Source: Cellulomonas wangleii (GTDB lineage Bacteria; Actinomycetota; Actinomycetes; Actinomycetales; Cellulomonadaceae). From it: 64,000 nt of DNA. Position 1 is the first letter of the stretch; each line of letters begins with the position of its first letter. Both the position numbers and the translations under genes were made by a program. This document shows positions 42,074 through 51,213 of the stretch, piece by piece. The notes under the pieces are model-generated. The model searched no databases and was not told where the DNA came from. It saw nothing but the letters and a program-made list of their open reading frames with translations. The DNA is taken from positions 558,001 to 622,000 of the forward strand of contig NZ_CP074405.1 of NCBI RefSeq assembly GCF_018388445.1, written 5' to 3'.

Positions 42074-43495
42074 TCACGCGTCGGCGGCGGGGGCGAGCCC
42101 GGCCAGCACGGCGGCGGCCAGGTCCGGGGCCTCGACGACGCGCAGACCGTCCGGCACGGCCACCTCCGCGAGCGTCCCGGCGGGGACGACCGCGCGCAGG
42201 CAGCCCAGGCGGGCGGCCTCCGCGAGGCGGCGTCCGACGCCGGGGACCGGGCGGATCTCGCCGGCCAGCCCCACCTCGCCGATCGCCACGAGACCGGCGT
42301 GCACGGGCACGTTCTCCCGTCCGCTGACGGCGGCCAGCGCGAGCGCCAGGTCCGCGGCGGGCTCGACGACCCGCGCGCCGCCGACCGTCGAGACGTACAC
42401 GTCCTGGTCGGCCAGCCGCGCGCCGAGGCGTCGCTGCAGCACGGCCAGGACCATGGCCAGGCGGCTGCCGTCCACGCCGCTGGTGGTGCGCCGCGGGTTG
42501 GGCACCACGCTGGGCGCCACCAGGGCCTGGACCTCGGCCGCCAGCGGCCGTCGGCCCTCGAGCGTCACGGTGAGGCAGGTGCCGGGCACGTCGCTGACGA
42601 GCCGGGACGTGAACAGCCCGGACGGGTCGGCCAGCCCGACGATCCCGTGCTCGGAGAGGTCGAAGCACCCGACCTCGTCGGTCGGTCCGTACCGGTTCTT
42701 GGTGGCGCGCAGCAGCCGCAGCCGGGAGTGCCGCTCACCCTCGAACTGGCAGACGACGTCGACCAGGTGCTCGAGCGTGCGCGGGCCGGCCACCGAGCCG
42801 TCCTTGGTGACGTGACCGACGAGCACCACCGGCAGCGCACGGGACTTGGCGGCGGCGATCAGCGCGGCCGTGACCTCGCGCACCTGGGACACGCCGCCGG
42901 GCGCCCCCTCGACCTGGGCGGACGTGAAGGTCTGCACCGAGTCCAGCACCAGCAGGTCGGGGTCGACGCTCTCGACGTGGCCCAGCACGGTGCCCAGGTC
43001 CGTCTCCGAGGCGAGCAGCAGCGACGGCGCCAGCGCGTGGATCCGGCCCGCGCGCAGCCGCACCTGCGCCGCCGACTCCTCGCCGGTGACGTACAGGACG
43101 CGCCGGCCCGTGCGCGCGGCACGGGCCGCGACGTCCAGCAGCAGCGTCGACTTGCCCACACCGGGCTCGCCCGCCAGCAGCACGACGGCACCGGGCACGA
43201 GCCCGCCGCCGAGCACGCGGTCGAGCTCCTCGACGCCCGTCGGACGGGCGGCGGCCGCCTCGACGTCGATCTCCTCGATGGGGCGGGCCGGGTTGCGGGT
43301 CGGTGCGACGGCGACGGTGCGCGGCCCGCCGGAGCCGGGGCCGGCGTCCTCGACCACCGAGCCCCACTCCTGGCACTCGCCGCACCGTCCCACCCACTTG
43401 GTGGTGGTCCACCCGCACTCGGTGCAGCGGAACCCGGGGCGCTCGGTGGCGCGCTCGGTCCCGGGTCGGGCGCGTCGCGTGGTCGTCTGGCTCAC
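42074..43495 (-). CDS. radA: DNA repair protein RadA
   Basis: RadA (Sms) is a hexameric helicase-like ATPase that promotes branch migration in recombinational repair. The 473-residue protein has an N-terminal C4 zinc finger (Cys24, 27, 38 and 41 in [18 protein letters not shown]). The RecA-like core has Walker A GEPGVGKS at about residue 109 and the RadA signature KNRYGPT. A Lon-protease-like C-terminal domain follows. GTG 43495 lies 7 nt after TACCGT and no Shine-Dalgarno is present, so leaderless translation is likely. It is upstream of disA. Confidence 0.96.
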   Translation of the reverse strand: MSQTTTRRARPGTERATERPGFRCTECGWTTTKWVGRCGECQEWGSVVEDAGPGSGGPRTVAVAPTRNPARPIEEIDVEAAAARPTGVEELDRVLGGGLVPGAVVLLAGEPGVGKSTLLLDVAARAARTGRRVLYVTGEESAAQVRLRAGRIHALAPSLLLASETDLGTVLGHVESVDPDLLVLDSVQTFTSAQVEGAPGGVSQVREVTAALIAAAKSRALPVVLVGHVTKDGSVAGPRTLEHLVDVVCQFEGERHSRLRLLRATKNRYGPTDEVGCFDLSEHGIVGLADPSGLFTSRLVSDVPGTCLTVTLEGRRPLAAEVQALVAPSVVPNPRRTTSGVDGSRLAMVLAVLQRRLGARLADQDVYVSTVGGARVVEPAADLALALAAVSGRENVPVHAGLVAIGEVGLAGEIRPVPGVGRRLAEAARLGCLRAVVPAGTLAEVAVPDGLRVVEAPDLAAAVLAGLAPAADA

Positions 43496-43584
43496 GGGAC
43501 GCACGGTACGTGCCGCCACCGACACCGGCGTCGGCCACGCGCACGGGGTGCGCCGACCTGTCGGGGGCAGGGGGTTGTGGACGG

Positions 43585-43600
43585 CTGAACGTACGTTTAG
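43585..43600 (+). promoter_or_regulatory. TetR operator candidate overlapping the tetR -10
   Basis: CTGAACGTACGTTTAG is a 16-bp palindrome with one mismatched pair around the perfect AACGTACGTT core (43588-43597). It overlaps the upstream part of a TAGTCT -10 element (43598-43603). The CTGAACGT half site recurs at 43605-43612, 20 bp on. Autoregulation of the TetR-ABC exporter operon fits. Confidence 0.7.
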
Positions 43601-43610
43601 TCTGCTGAAC

Positions 43611-44273
43611 GTGCGATCAGTCGACGACCTCACCGCCCGCGCGCGGATCCGTGACGCGGCGATGCTGCGCTTCGGGCGCGACGGGTTCGGCGTCGGCCTG
43701 CGGCAGGTCGCCGCCGACGCCGGCGTGAGCCCCGCGCTCGTGCTGCACCACTTCGGGTCCAAGGACGGTCTGCGCGCGGCCTGCGACCGGTACGTGCACG
43801 ACGAGCTGCGGGCCGTGAAGTCCGACGCGCTGGACCGCCCGGCGGGCGACGTCATGGCCGAGCTCGCCGGCACGGAGCAGTACGCGCCGCTGGTCGCGTA
43901 CCTCGTGCGCGTCGTCCTCGACGGCGGGCCCGGGGCGGCGGCGTTCGTCGACGGGCTCGTCGCGGACACGGTCGCCTACCTCGAGCACGGCGAGCGCACG
44001 GGTGCCGTGCGCCCCACGTCCGACCCGCAGGGGCGCGCCCGCTACGTCGTCGCCGGGCAGCTCGGGCTGCTGCTGCTCGCGCAGCTCGAGGCGGCCGCGG
44101 GCCGCGCACCGTCGCCGACCACGGACCCGGCGGCGGCGCTCGCCCACATCACCACCACGTCCATGCAGGCCGGGCTGGAGATCTTCACGCACGGCCTGCT
44201 CACCGACTCGGCCTACCTCGACGCGTGGCGCGCCGGGGAGGGCGCCGTCCCCGCCACCCGGGAGCAGCCATGA
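43611..44273 (+). CDS. TetR family transcriptional regulator
   Basis: This 220-residue protein has an N-terminal TetR helix-turn-helix (RIRDAAMLRFGRDGFGVGLR, then QVAADAGVSPALVLHHFGSKDGLRA) and a long helical ligand domain. GTG 43611 is 7 nt after TAGTCT and has no Shine-Dalgarno, so it is probably leaderless. A 16-bp palindrome sits over the promoter. The next two genes overlap by ATGA and GTGA, giving a regulator-ATPase-permease operon; the regulator probably represses the exporter until its substrate binds. The ligand is unknown. Confidence 0.92.
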   Translation: MRSVDDLTARARIRDAAMLRFGRDGFGVGLRQVAADAGVSPALVLHHFGSKDGLRAACDRYVHDELRAVKSDALDRPAGDVMAELAGTEQYAPLVAYLVRVVLDGGPGAAAFVDGLVADTVAYLEHGERTGAVRPTSDPQGRARYVVAGQLGLLLLAQLEAAAGRAPSPTTDPAAALAHITTTSMQAGLEIFTHGLLTDSAYLDAWRAGEGAVPATREQP

Positions 44274-45190
44274 CGGACGCGATCGCGGTCCAGGGCCTGG
44301 TCAAGACGTTCGGCCGCACGCGCGCGCTGGACGGCCTCGACCTGCACGTGCGCACGGGGGAGGTGCACGGCTTCCTCGGGCCCAACGGAGCCGGCAAGTC
44401 CACGACGATCCGCGTGCTGCTGGGCCTGCTGCGGGCCGACGGGGGCGAGGCGGTGCTGCTGGGCGGCGACCCGTGGCGCGACCCGGTCGCACTGCACCGC
44501 CGCCTCGCGTACGTGCCGGGCGACGTGACGCTGTGGCCGCAGCTGACGGGCGGCGAGACGATCGACCTGCTGGGCCGGCTGCGCGGCGGGCTGGACCCGC
44601 ACCGCCGTGACGCGCTCGTCGAGCGGTTCGAGCTCGACACACGCGTGCGGGCCCGGGCGTACTCGAAGGGCAACCGGCAGAAGGTCGCGCTGGTCGCGGC
44701 GCTCGCGGCCGACGTCGAGCTGCTCCTCATGGACGAGCCGACCTCGGGTCTCGACCCGCTCATGGGTGCGGTGTTCCAGGAGGTCGTGCGCGAGTCCGCC
44801 GCACAGGGCCGCACGGTGCTCCTGTCGAGCCACGTGCTCGCCGAGGTCGAGGCGCTCGCGGACCGCGTGACGATCATCCGGCGCGGCCGTGCCGTGAGCA
44901 CGGGCACGCTGGACGACCTGCGCGGGCTGACGCGCACGACCGTCGTCGCCCGCCTCGCGGACGTCCCCGGGGCGCGCGACGCGCTGACCGCGCTCGACGG
45001 CGTGCACCACCTGCGGGCCGACGACGCGCACGTCACGCTCGCCGCGGACGGGGTCGCGCTCGACGCGGTGCTCGCGACCCTGGCCGCGCACGGTGTGCGC
45101 TCGGTCGTCGCGCACCCACCGACGCTCGAGGACGTGTTCCTGCGGGAGTACGGCGACGAGCTCGCGACGCTCGGGGTGGGGGAGCGGTGA
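44270..45190 (+). CDS. ABC exporter ATP-binding protein
   Basis: This 306-residue ATPase has Walker A GPNGAGKST near residue 39, a signature region YSKGNRQKVALVAAL and Walker B LLLMDEPTSGLDP. The H-loop SSHVLAEVEAL and a DUF4162-type C-terminal region are also present. YSKGNRQK in place of the usual LSGGQ is the form found in the ATPases of actinobacterial polyketide-antibiotic-type exporters. Its start overlaps the TetR stop by 4 bp and its stop overlaps the permease start. The compound exported is unknown. Confidence 0.93.
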   Translation: MTDAIAVQGLVKTFGRTRALDGLDLHVRTGEVHGFLGPNGAGKSTTIRVLLGLLRADGGEAVLLGGDPWRDPVALHRRLAYVPGDVTLWPQLTGGETIDLLGRLRGGLDPHRRDALVERFELDTRVRARAYSKGNRQKVALVAALAADVELLLMDEPTSGLDPLMGAVFQEVVRESAAQGRTVLLSSHVLAEVEALADRVTIIRRGRAVSTGTLDDLRGLTRTTVVARLADVPGARDALTALDGVHHLRADDAHVTLAADGVALDAVLATLAAHGVRSVVAHPPTLEDVFLREYGDELATLGVGER

Positions 45191-46833
45191 CGACGACGGC
45201 GGTGCGGCGCGCGACCGCCGCACGGTCGGGCCCGCGGCGGACGACGCCCCACGGCCCGCTCGCGGGCACGGGCCGGCTGCTGCGGCTGGCGCTGCGCACC
45301 GACCGCTGGACGACCGGCATCTGGGCGGTCGCGGTGGCGGGGATGACGCAGGTCTCGGTCGTCGCGCTCGCGGAGCTCTACGCGCCCCCCGGCGAGCGCG
45401 AGGCACGTGCCGCGCTCATCGCGTCACCCGCCGCCACGGCGCTCGCGGGCCCGGGCTTCGGGCTCGACGACTACACGCTGGGCGCGATGACGGCCAACGA
45501 GCTGGCGCTGTGGCTGATGCTGCCCGTGGGGATCATGGGGGTGCTCGCGGTGTCCCGGCACCTGCGCGCCCCGGAGGAGGACGGGCGGCTCGAGATCGTC
45601 CGGTCCCAGCCGGTGGGCCGGGCGGCACCGGTCGTCGCGGGGCTCCTGGCCGCGGCGACGGGTGTGCTCGTCGTCGGTGCGCTGCTGCTCGTCGCGCTGC
45701 TCACCACCGACCTCGACCCGGGCGGCTCGGTGCTGATGGTCGCGTCCGTCGTGGTCGTCGCGCTCGTGCTGGCGTCCGCGACGGCGGTGGCCGCGCAGCT
45801 GACGACGCACGCCCGGACGTCGAGCGCGATCGGCATGGCGCTGCTCGGGCTCGCGTTCGTGCTGCGCGCGGTCGGCGACGTGCAGGGGCCGCGCAGCACG
45901 AGCGTGTGGACGTGGCTGTCGCCGTTCGGCTGGTCGCAGGCGACCGCGCCGTACACGCTCGACCGGTGGTGGCCGCTCGCGGTGGGCGTCGCGGCGGTCG
46001 CCGTGAACGTGGGGGTCGCGGCCGTGCTCGTGCGGCGGCGTGACCTGGGCACGGGTCTGCTGCCGGAACGGCTCGGCCCGGCGCGCGGGCGCGTCGGCGG
46101 GCTCGTCGGGCTCACGTGGCGCCGCCAGCGCACGTCGGTGCTCGCCTGGGGCGCGGGCGTCGTGGGGACGGGTGCGTTGATCGGGCTGCTGGCGTCGGCG
46201 GTCGTCGACTTCGTGGCCGAGGGGTCGGAGCTGGCCGTGATCCTCGGTGACGTCGACGACGCGGTCGCGGCGGCGTTCGGCCTGTACGTGGTGTTCATCG
46301 CGGTCGTCGCGGCCGCGTACGTCGGCACCGCGGTCGGCGCGGCGCGCGCCGAGGAGCGCTCCGGCCGCGCCGCCGGGCTCCTCGCGCTGCCGGTGTCGCG
46401 CGTGCGCTGGCTGGGCGCGCAGGTCGGTCTCGCGGCCGTCGCCGCGACGGTGATGCTGCTGCTCGCCGGGGTCGTGATGGGGGCGGGCGCGGCCTCCACG
46501 CTCGACGACGCGTCACAGGTCGGTCGGCTGCTCGGCGCGGCCGCCGTGACGGTGCCCGGTGTCCTGCTCGTCCTCGGCGTCGCGACGGCCCTGCTCGGCC
46601 TGCTGCCGCGGGCGACCGGTGCCGTGTGGCTGTACGTCGCGTACGTCGGGACGGTCGGGCTGTTCGGCGAGCTGCTGCCGGACGGCGTCGACGCGCTGTC
46701 CCCGTTCACCCACCTGCCGGCGCTGCCGGCCGCGCCGATGGACTGGCCTGCGGTCCTCCTCGTGACGGCGGTCGCGGCGCTGCTGGTCGTGGCGGGCCTC
46801 GCCGGGGCGCGGCGGCGCGACGTCGACGGCTGA
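45187..46833 (+). CDS. ABC exporter permease, polyketide-antibiotic-transporter type
   Basis: This 548-residue protein has about 12 hydrophobic segments in two similar halves (about residues 30-285 and 300-545), joined by a linker with LLPERLGPARGRVGGLVGLTWR. Each half resembles a six-helix ABC-2 permease with a conserved amphipathic loop (RLEIVRSQPVGRAAPVVAG, and GRAAGLLALPVSRVRWLG). It works with the coupled ATPase. GTG 45187 overlaps the ATPase stop by GTGA. The long duplicated form matches exporters often paired with TetR regulators in actinobacteria. Confidence 0.9.
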   Translation: MTTTAVRRATAARSGPRRTTPHGPLAGTGRLLRLALRTDRWTTGIWAVAVAGMTQVSVVALAELYAPPGEREARAALIASPAATALAGPGFGLDDYTLGAMTANELALWLMLPVGIMGVLAVSRHLRAPEEDGRLEIVRSQPVGRAAPVVAGLLAAATGVLVVGALLLVALLTTDLDPGGSVLMVASVVVVALVLASATAVAAQLTTHARTSSAIGMALLGLAFVLRAVGDVQGPRSTSVWTWLSPFGWSQATAPYTLDRWWPLAVGVAAVAVNVGVAAVLVRRRDLGTGLLPERLGPARGRVGGLVGLTWRRQRTSVLAWGAGVVGTGALIGLLASAVVDFVAEGSELAVILGDVDDAVAAAFGLYVVFIAVVAAAYVGTAVGAARAEERSGRAAGLLALPVSRVRWLGAQVGLAAVAATVMLLLAGVVMGAGAASTLDDASQVGRLLGAAAVTVPGVLLVLGVATALLGLLPRATGAVWLYVAYVGTVGLFGELLPDGVDALSPFTHLPALPAAPMDWPAVLLVTAVAALLVVAGLAGARRRDVDG

Positions 46834-46897
46834 GCGCTCGGTAGGCTGCGCGTGGCTCGGCAGCGGCCGACCACGCGACACGAGGAGACTTCGGCGC

Positions 46898-47656
46898 ATG
46901 AGCGACACGGGACGACCCGGGCAGCCCCAGTGGGTGCCGGGGGCCACGGGACCGACGCACCGACCGGCCGTGACGCCGCAGGGCGTGCCCGGCCCCGTCG
47001 TCGGTGACGACGGTCCCGGCGACGGTGCACCGGGCGGGCGGCCGCGCTGGATGCTGCCCGCGATCATCGGCGTGGCGGTGCTCGTCGTGGCCGGCCTCGT
47101 GGCCGGCGCCGTCGCGGTCTTCGGTGACCGCGGCGCGGACGAGCCGGCGCCCGCCGAGACCGTCGTGCTGCCGCTCCCGACGCCGGCCGTCGCGCCCGTC
47201 GCGCGCCCCGCGACCACGGCGTTCGCGTCGGCGCTGCCCGCCTCGGTGCTGCAGTACGCGCTGGAGTCGTCGCAGGACGACGCCGAGTGGCTCGGCGCGG
47301 GCGCGCTGGAGGCGTACACCGAGACCTTCACCGACGGCGACGGCGGCACGCTCACGGTCCGCGCCGCCCAGCTCGAGACCGCGCAGGACGCCACGACGTT
47401 CCTGCAGGGCCTCACCGCGACGCTGCCCGGCGCCGCCGCGGACACCGCGACGTCGACCGAGCCGGCGCAGGCCGACGCGCCCGACCTGCCGCAGACGGGT
47501 GAGGTCACGGTCGGCGGCGAGCCCGTCGGGACGTTCACGGTCGTCGACGCGGGCGACGGCACCGGGGTGGCGGTCTGGCAGAACGCCACCGCGGTGTTCC
47601 GGCTCACGGCGCCCCTGGCCGACGTGCTCGACGCGTACGCGGCCTACGGGCTGTAG
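46898..47656 (+). CDS. Uncharacterised membrane protein with extracytoplasmic domain
   Basis: This 252-residue protein has a Pro/Gly-rich cytoplasmic N-terminus (about 50 residues), one transmembrane helix (WMLPAIIGVAVLVVAGLVAG) and an extracellular part of about 160 residues without Cys. The domain repeats the sequence logic TVRAAQLETAQDATTFLQGL and PVGTFTVVDAGDGTGVAVWQ. It resembles small PknB-linked or LppX-like folds, but no family is certain. A TAGGCT -10 element at 46842-46847 and GAGGAGA at 46881-46887 support ATG 46898. It converges on the sensor kinase with only 3 bp between stops. Confidence 0.7.
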   Translation: MSDTGRPGQPQWVPGATGPTHRPAVTPQGVPGPVVGDDGPGDGAPGGRPRWMLPAIIGVAVLVVAGLVAGAVAVFGDRGADEPAPAETVVLPLPTPAVAPVARPATTAFASALPASVLQYALESSQDDAEWLGAGALEAYTETFTDGDGGTLTVRAAQLETAQDATTFLQGLTATLPGAAADTATSTEPAQADAPDLPQTGEVTVGGEPVGTFTVVDAGDGTGVAVWQNATAVFRLTAPLADVLDAYAAYGL

Positions 47657-47659
47657 CCG

Positions 47660-49252
47660 CTACCGGCCGACGTCGGCAGCCGGCACGCGCACGACGAACG
47701 ACGTGCGTCCCGGCGCGCTCTCGCACGTCAGCGTGCCGCCGTGGGCGGTGACCACGGCGCGGGCGATCGCGAGCCCCAGGCCCGTCGACCCCGCCGCGCG
47801 GTTGCGGGACTCGTCGCCGCGCGCGAACCGCTCGAACAGCCGGTCGCGCAGCTCGGGCGGCACGCCCGGTCCGTCGTCGGTCACGGACACCACGACGTCG
47901 TCGCCGTCGCGGCGGACCGCGACGGTCACGTGCGTCCCGGCCGGGGTGTGCCGGCGTGCGTTGGACGTGAGGTTGCCCAGCACCTGGCGCAGCCGGTGGT
48001 CGTCGCCGAGCACCGTCAGGGTCCCGACCTCGTCGTCCGGCACGTCCGGGTCGCCCTGCACGCTCTCGTCGCCCTGCCCCGGCAGGTCCAGGCGCCACAC
48101 GTGCTCCGGGCCCGCGACGTGCGCGTCGGCCACCGCGTCGACGGCCAGCGCCGCGAGGTCCACCGGTGCGCGCTCCAGGGGTCGGCCCGCGTCGAGGCGC
48201 GCGAGCAGCAGCAGGTCGTCGACCAGCGCGCTCATGCGCGTGGCCTCGGACTCCACGCGTGCGAGCGCGGCCCGGGCGTCCGCGGGCAGCTCCTCGGGGG
48301 AGCGGCGCACCAGCTCGGTGTAGCCGCGGATCGACGCGAGGGGTGTGCGCAGCTCGTGGCTCGCGTCGGCGACGAACCGGCGCACCTGCTGCTCGGACTC
48401 CTGCCGCTCGGCCAGGGCGCGCTCGACGTGCCCGAGCATCCGGTTGAGCGCGGCGCCGACCTGCCCGACCTCCGTGGAGGGGTCGGTGTCGCGCTCGTCG
48501 ACGCGCGCGGTGATCGCGACCTCCCCGCGTCCCAGGGGCTGCTCGGCCACGCGGGTGGCGGTCGCGGCCATGCGCGTCAGCGGCTCCAGCTCCCGGCGCA
48601 CCAGCAGCGACCCGCCGACGCCCGCCACCAGCAGCGCCCCCGCGGCCGCCAGCACCTCGACGGCCACGTACCGCCGCACGGTCGCCTCCACGCCGGCGGA
48701 CGGCAGCGCGGTGACCACCAGCTCGCCGTCGTCCGTGCGCAGCGCCACCGCCCGGTGCGGTCCCAGCCCGTCCAGCGTCACGGGGTGCACGCGGCCGTCC
48801 GCCGGCACGTCGAGCAGCGCGTCGACCTGCGCCTCGGTCAGGTCGACGAACGAGGCGTCGGTGTCCAGGTACTGCGCGCGCGTCGTCCCGTCGCCGACCA
48901 CCAGGCTCACGGTCCCGACGTCCTGGCCGGGGGCGTCCAGCGAGGGTGGCCGCTCGCCGCGGCGGCCCCGCTCCCGACCGCCCTCGACGCGCCCGTCGTC
49001 CGCGCCCGGGGCGGTGTCCTCGCCGCGTCCGTCGGCGGGGTCGTCGGGGAACGGGGACGCCTGCGTCGCACGGACGGCACGCTGCGCCGCGGCCACGGTC
49101 CGCTCGTCCACCTGCGCGAGCAGGGAGCCGCGCAGCGCGACGGTCGACACGACGCCCGTCACCACGCCCACCAGGAGCACGAGCCCCAGCACGACGGCCA
49201 CGAGGCGGCGCCGCAGCGGCCACCGCCGGCCGGTGCCCGGGGACGGCGTCAT
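47660..49252 (-). CDS. Sensor histidine kinase, TcrY/TrcS-like
   Basis: This 530-residue HK has TM1 (about 17-41), an extracellular sensor of about 140 residues with an acidic, Arg-rich insert, TM2 (about 190-215) and a HAMP linker. The HisKA helix has the phosphorylatable His in DASHELRTPL. The HATPase carries N-box NLTSNARRH, G1 DDGPGVP and the F-box FERFARGDES. It phosphorylates the regulator encoded just upstream; the two genes are 2 bp apart on the same strand. ATG 49252 is the first plausible start. The stimulus is unknown. The overall layout matches PrrB/TrcS/TcrY-like actinobacterial kinases. Confidence 0.93.
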   Translation of the reverse strand: MTPSPGTGRRWPLRRRLVAVVLGLVLLVGVVTGVVSTVALRGSLLAQVDERTVAAAQRAVRATQASPFPDDPADGRGEDTAPGADDGRVEGGRERGRRGERPPSLDAPGQDVGTVSLVVGDGTTRAQYLDTDASFVDLTEAQVDALLDVPADGRVHPVTLDGLGPHRAVALRTDDGELVVTALPSAGVEATVRRYVAVEVLAAAGALLVAGVGGSLLVRRELEPLTRMAATATRVAEQPLGRGEVAITARVDERDTDPSTEVGQVGAALNRMLGHVERALAERQESEQQVRRFVADASHELRTPLASIRGYTELVRRSPEELPADARAALARVESEATRMSALVDDLLLLARLDAGRPLERAPVDLAALAVDAVADAHVAGPEHVWRLDLPGQGDESVQGDPDVPDDEVGTLTVLGDDHRLRQVLGNLTSNARRHTPAGTHVTVAVRRDGDDVVVSVTDDGPGVPPELRDRLFERFARGDESRNRAAGSTGLGLAIARAVVTAHGGTLTCESAPGRTSFVVRVPAADVGR

Positions 49253-49254
49253 CG

Positions 49255-50007
49255 TCAGGACGCCGGGCGCAGCACGTACCCCACACCCCGCAGCGTGTGC
49301 AGCATCGGCTCGCGGCCCTTGTCGATCTTGCGCCGCAGGTAGGACACGTACAGCTCGACGATGTTCGCCTGCCCGCCGAAGTCGTACTGCCAGACCCGGT
49401 CGAGGATCTGGGCCTTGCTCAGCACGCGGCGCGGGTTGCGCATGAAGTAGCGCAGCAGCTCGAACTCGGTGGCGGTGAGGCGGATCGCGTCGTCGCCGCG
49501 CCACACCTCGTGGCTGTCCTCGTCCATGCGCAGGTCGCCGACCACGAGCACGGAGTCCTCGCGCTGCGCGACCGCCCCGGCCCGGCGCAGCAGGGCGCGC
49601 AGGCGCGCCACGACCTCCTCGAGGCTGAACGGCTTGGTCACGTAGTCGTCGCCGCCGGCCGTGAGGCCCGCCACGCGGTCCTCGACCGCGTCGCGCGCGG
49701 TGAGGAACAGGACCGGGACCGTGGGGTGGGTCTGCCGGATGCGCCGCAGGACGTCGAGCCCTGACATGTCGGGGAGCATCACGTCGAGCAGGATCACGTC
49801 GGGGTCGAGCGTGCGGGCCTTGCGGACGGCCTGGTGGCCGGTGTGCGCCTGCTCGGTCTGCCAGCCCTCGTAGCGCAGCGCGGTGCACAGGAGCTCGGCG
49901 AGGTTCGTCTCGTCGTCGACCACCAGCGCACGGATCGGTGACCCGTCGGCGCGCGCCAGGGCGTCGGGCCGGTGCGACGGGTGCGTGGCGGATGCTGTCG
50001 TCGTCAT
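49255..50007 (-). CDS. OmpR-family response regulator
   Basis: This 250-residue regulator has a receiver domain with the acidic pocket VVDDET, phosphoacceptor Asp in VILLDVMLPDMSG and Lys in VTKPFSLEEV. A winged-helix DNA-binding domain follows (LTATEFELLRYFMRNPRRVL, then SYLRRKIDKGREPMLHTLRG). The C-terminal RGVGYVLRPA closes it. It acts with the kinase encoded downstream. ATG 50007 starts a 20-residue N-terminal extension common in this branch. The layout is that of TrcR/TcrX/MprA-like systems, which respond to envelope stress in mycobacteria; that link is by family only. Confidence 0.95.
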   Translation of the reverse strand: MTTTASATHPSHRPDALARADGSPIRALVVDDETNLAELLCTALRYEGWQTEQAHTGHQAVRKARTLDPDVILLDVMLPDMSGLDVLRRIRQTHPTVPVLFLTARDAVEDRVAGLTAGGDDYVTKPFSLEEVVARLRALLRRAGAVAQREDSVLVVGDLRMDEDSHEVWRGDDAIRLTATEFELLRYFMRNPRRVLSKAQILDRVWQYDFGGQANIVELYVSYLRRKIDKGREPMLHTLRGVGYVLRPAS

Positions 50008-50151
50008 GTGACCAGGCTGTGCGACCGCCCTGTGGTGCGGCTGGAGCGTCCCTGTGAGTTCGCTGAGCCGGGCGCGGGCCCCGACCCGCGCCGCGGGAGG
50101 GCGTCCTCCGGGCGGTCACCCGAGGTCCCCCGGGTGGCCTACCGTGTGACG

Positions 50152-51108
50152 GTGCACGAGGGTCCTGTCGTCCGGGTGGTCCCGGACCAGCGGCGTCGGC
50201 CGCAGGCGCGCGGCGGGGTCGTGGTCGCCTGCGGTGCCGTGGCCGTCGCGTGCGCCGTGGGCGTGTGGCTGCTGTGGCGGTCGTTCGTCGACACGTGGGC
50301 CGGGCAGCGCGTCGAGGACGCGGCGCTCGACGGCGCGGCGTTCGGCCAGGGCCGGCTGTGGGCCGTCGCCGAGCCGGTGCTCGACGTCGTGTCCGTCGGC
50401 TTCGTCGCCGGCGGCCTGCTCGGGGCGGCCGTCGTCGCCCTGGTACGCCGTCGGCTGTCGCTGGCGGTGCAGGTCGCGGTGCTCGTCGGCGGGGCCAACC
50501 TCACCACGCGGCTCGTCAAGCACGTGGTGCTGGACCGCCCCCTGCTGGGCGTCGGTGCCGACTACGGCAACACGCTGCCCAGCGGCCACACCACCGCGGC
50601 GGGGTCCGTGGCGGCGGCGCTGCTGCTGGTCGCGCCGCCCCGCGCCCGGCCCGTCGTCGCGCTGCTCGGCGCCGGGTACACGGCGCTGACCGGGGTCTCG
50701 ACGCTCGTGGGGCAGTGGCACCGGCCGTCGGACGTGGTGGCGGGCACGCTCGTCGTGCTCGGCTGGACGGCCCTGGTCTGCGGTGCCATGGCGGCCCGGC
50801 CCGGTGTCACGCCGACCGCGACGTCGACCCTGCCGCGGGTGGGCGCCGGAGACCCGTGGTGGCAGCGCACGCGGCGCACCGCGCTGGGGCTCGCCGTCCT
50901 GGGCGCGGCGGCCGGTGCGGTGGCCGGCCTGCTCCTGACCCGCACGTGGGCGTACCGGGCCGGGGTCGCGGACCGGGCCCACGAGCTGCTGGCCTACGGT
51001 GGGGGCGTGGCGGGGGTCGTCGCGGCGTGCTGCCTGACGTTCGCGGCGATGCTCGTGCTGCGGCACGCCGCCGGTTCGCGGGACGAGACGACGTCGGCTC
51101 CGGGTTGA
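50152..51108 (+). CDS. PAP2-family membrane phosphatase
   Basis: This 318-residue protein has a basic N-terminus, several transmembrane helices and the three PAP2 signatures: KHVVLDRP (K-x6-RP type), LPSGHTTAAGSVA (PSGH) and GQWHRPSDVVAGT (S/W-R-x5-H region). Members dephosphorylate lipid phosphates such as undecaprenyl pyrophosphate or phosphatidate. The start is GTG 50152: TACCGT at 50140-50145 lies 6 nt upstream, so it is leaderless; a GTG at 50146 is also in frame. It is followed by topA. Confidence 0.87.
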   Translation: MHEGPVVRVVPDQRRRPQARGGVVVACGAVAVACAVGVWLLWRSFVDTWAGQRVEDAALDGAAFGQGRLWAVAEPVLDVVSVGFVAGGLLGAAVVALVRRRLSLAVQVAVLVGGANLTTRLVKHVVLDRPLLGVGADYGNTLPSGHTTAAGSVAAALLLVAPPRARPVVALLGAGYTALTGVSTLVGQWHRPSDVVAGTLVVLGWTALVCGAMAARPGVTPTATSTLPRVGAGDPWWQRTRRTALGLAVLGAAAGAVAGLLLTRTWAYRAGVADRAHELLAYGGGVAGVVAACCLTFAAMLVLRHAAGSRDETTSAPG

Positions 51109-51213
51109 CGCCAGGACGTAGAGTCCCCTCGGAAGCGGTGTCCACGCGTCGTGGCGCGCCCACGGCCGCCACGAGATCGTCGTTCACACCCCTCGGCACG
51201 GAAGGCCGTTCAG

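Noticed and set aside
43966..46833. Resistance or biosynthesis cluster suggested by the TetR-ABC exporter operon
   Set aside because: Only a regulator and two exporter genes are present. No biosynthetic enzyme, tailoring enzyme or self-resistance gene is adjacent.
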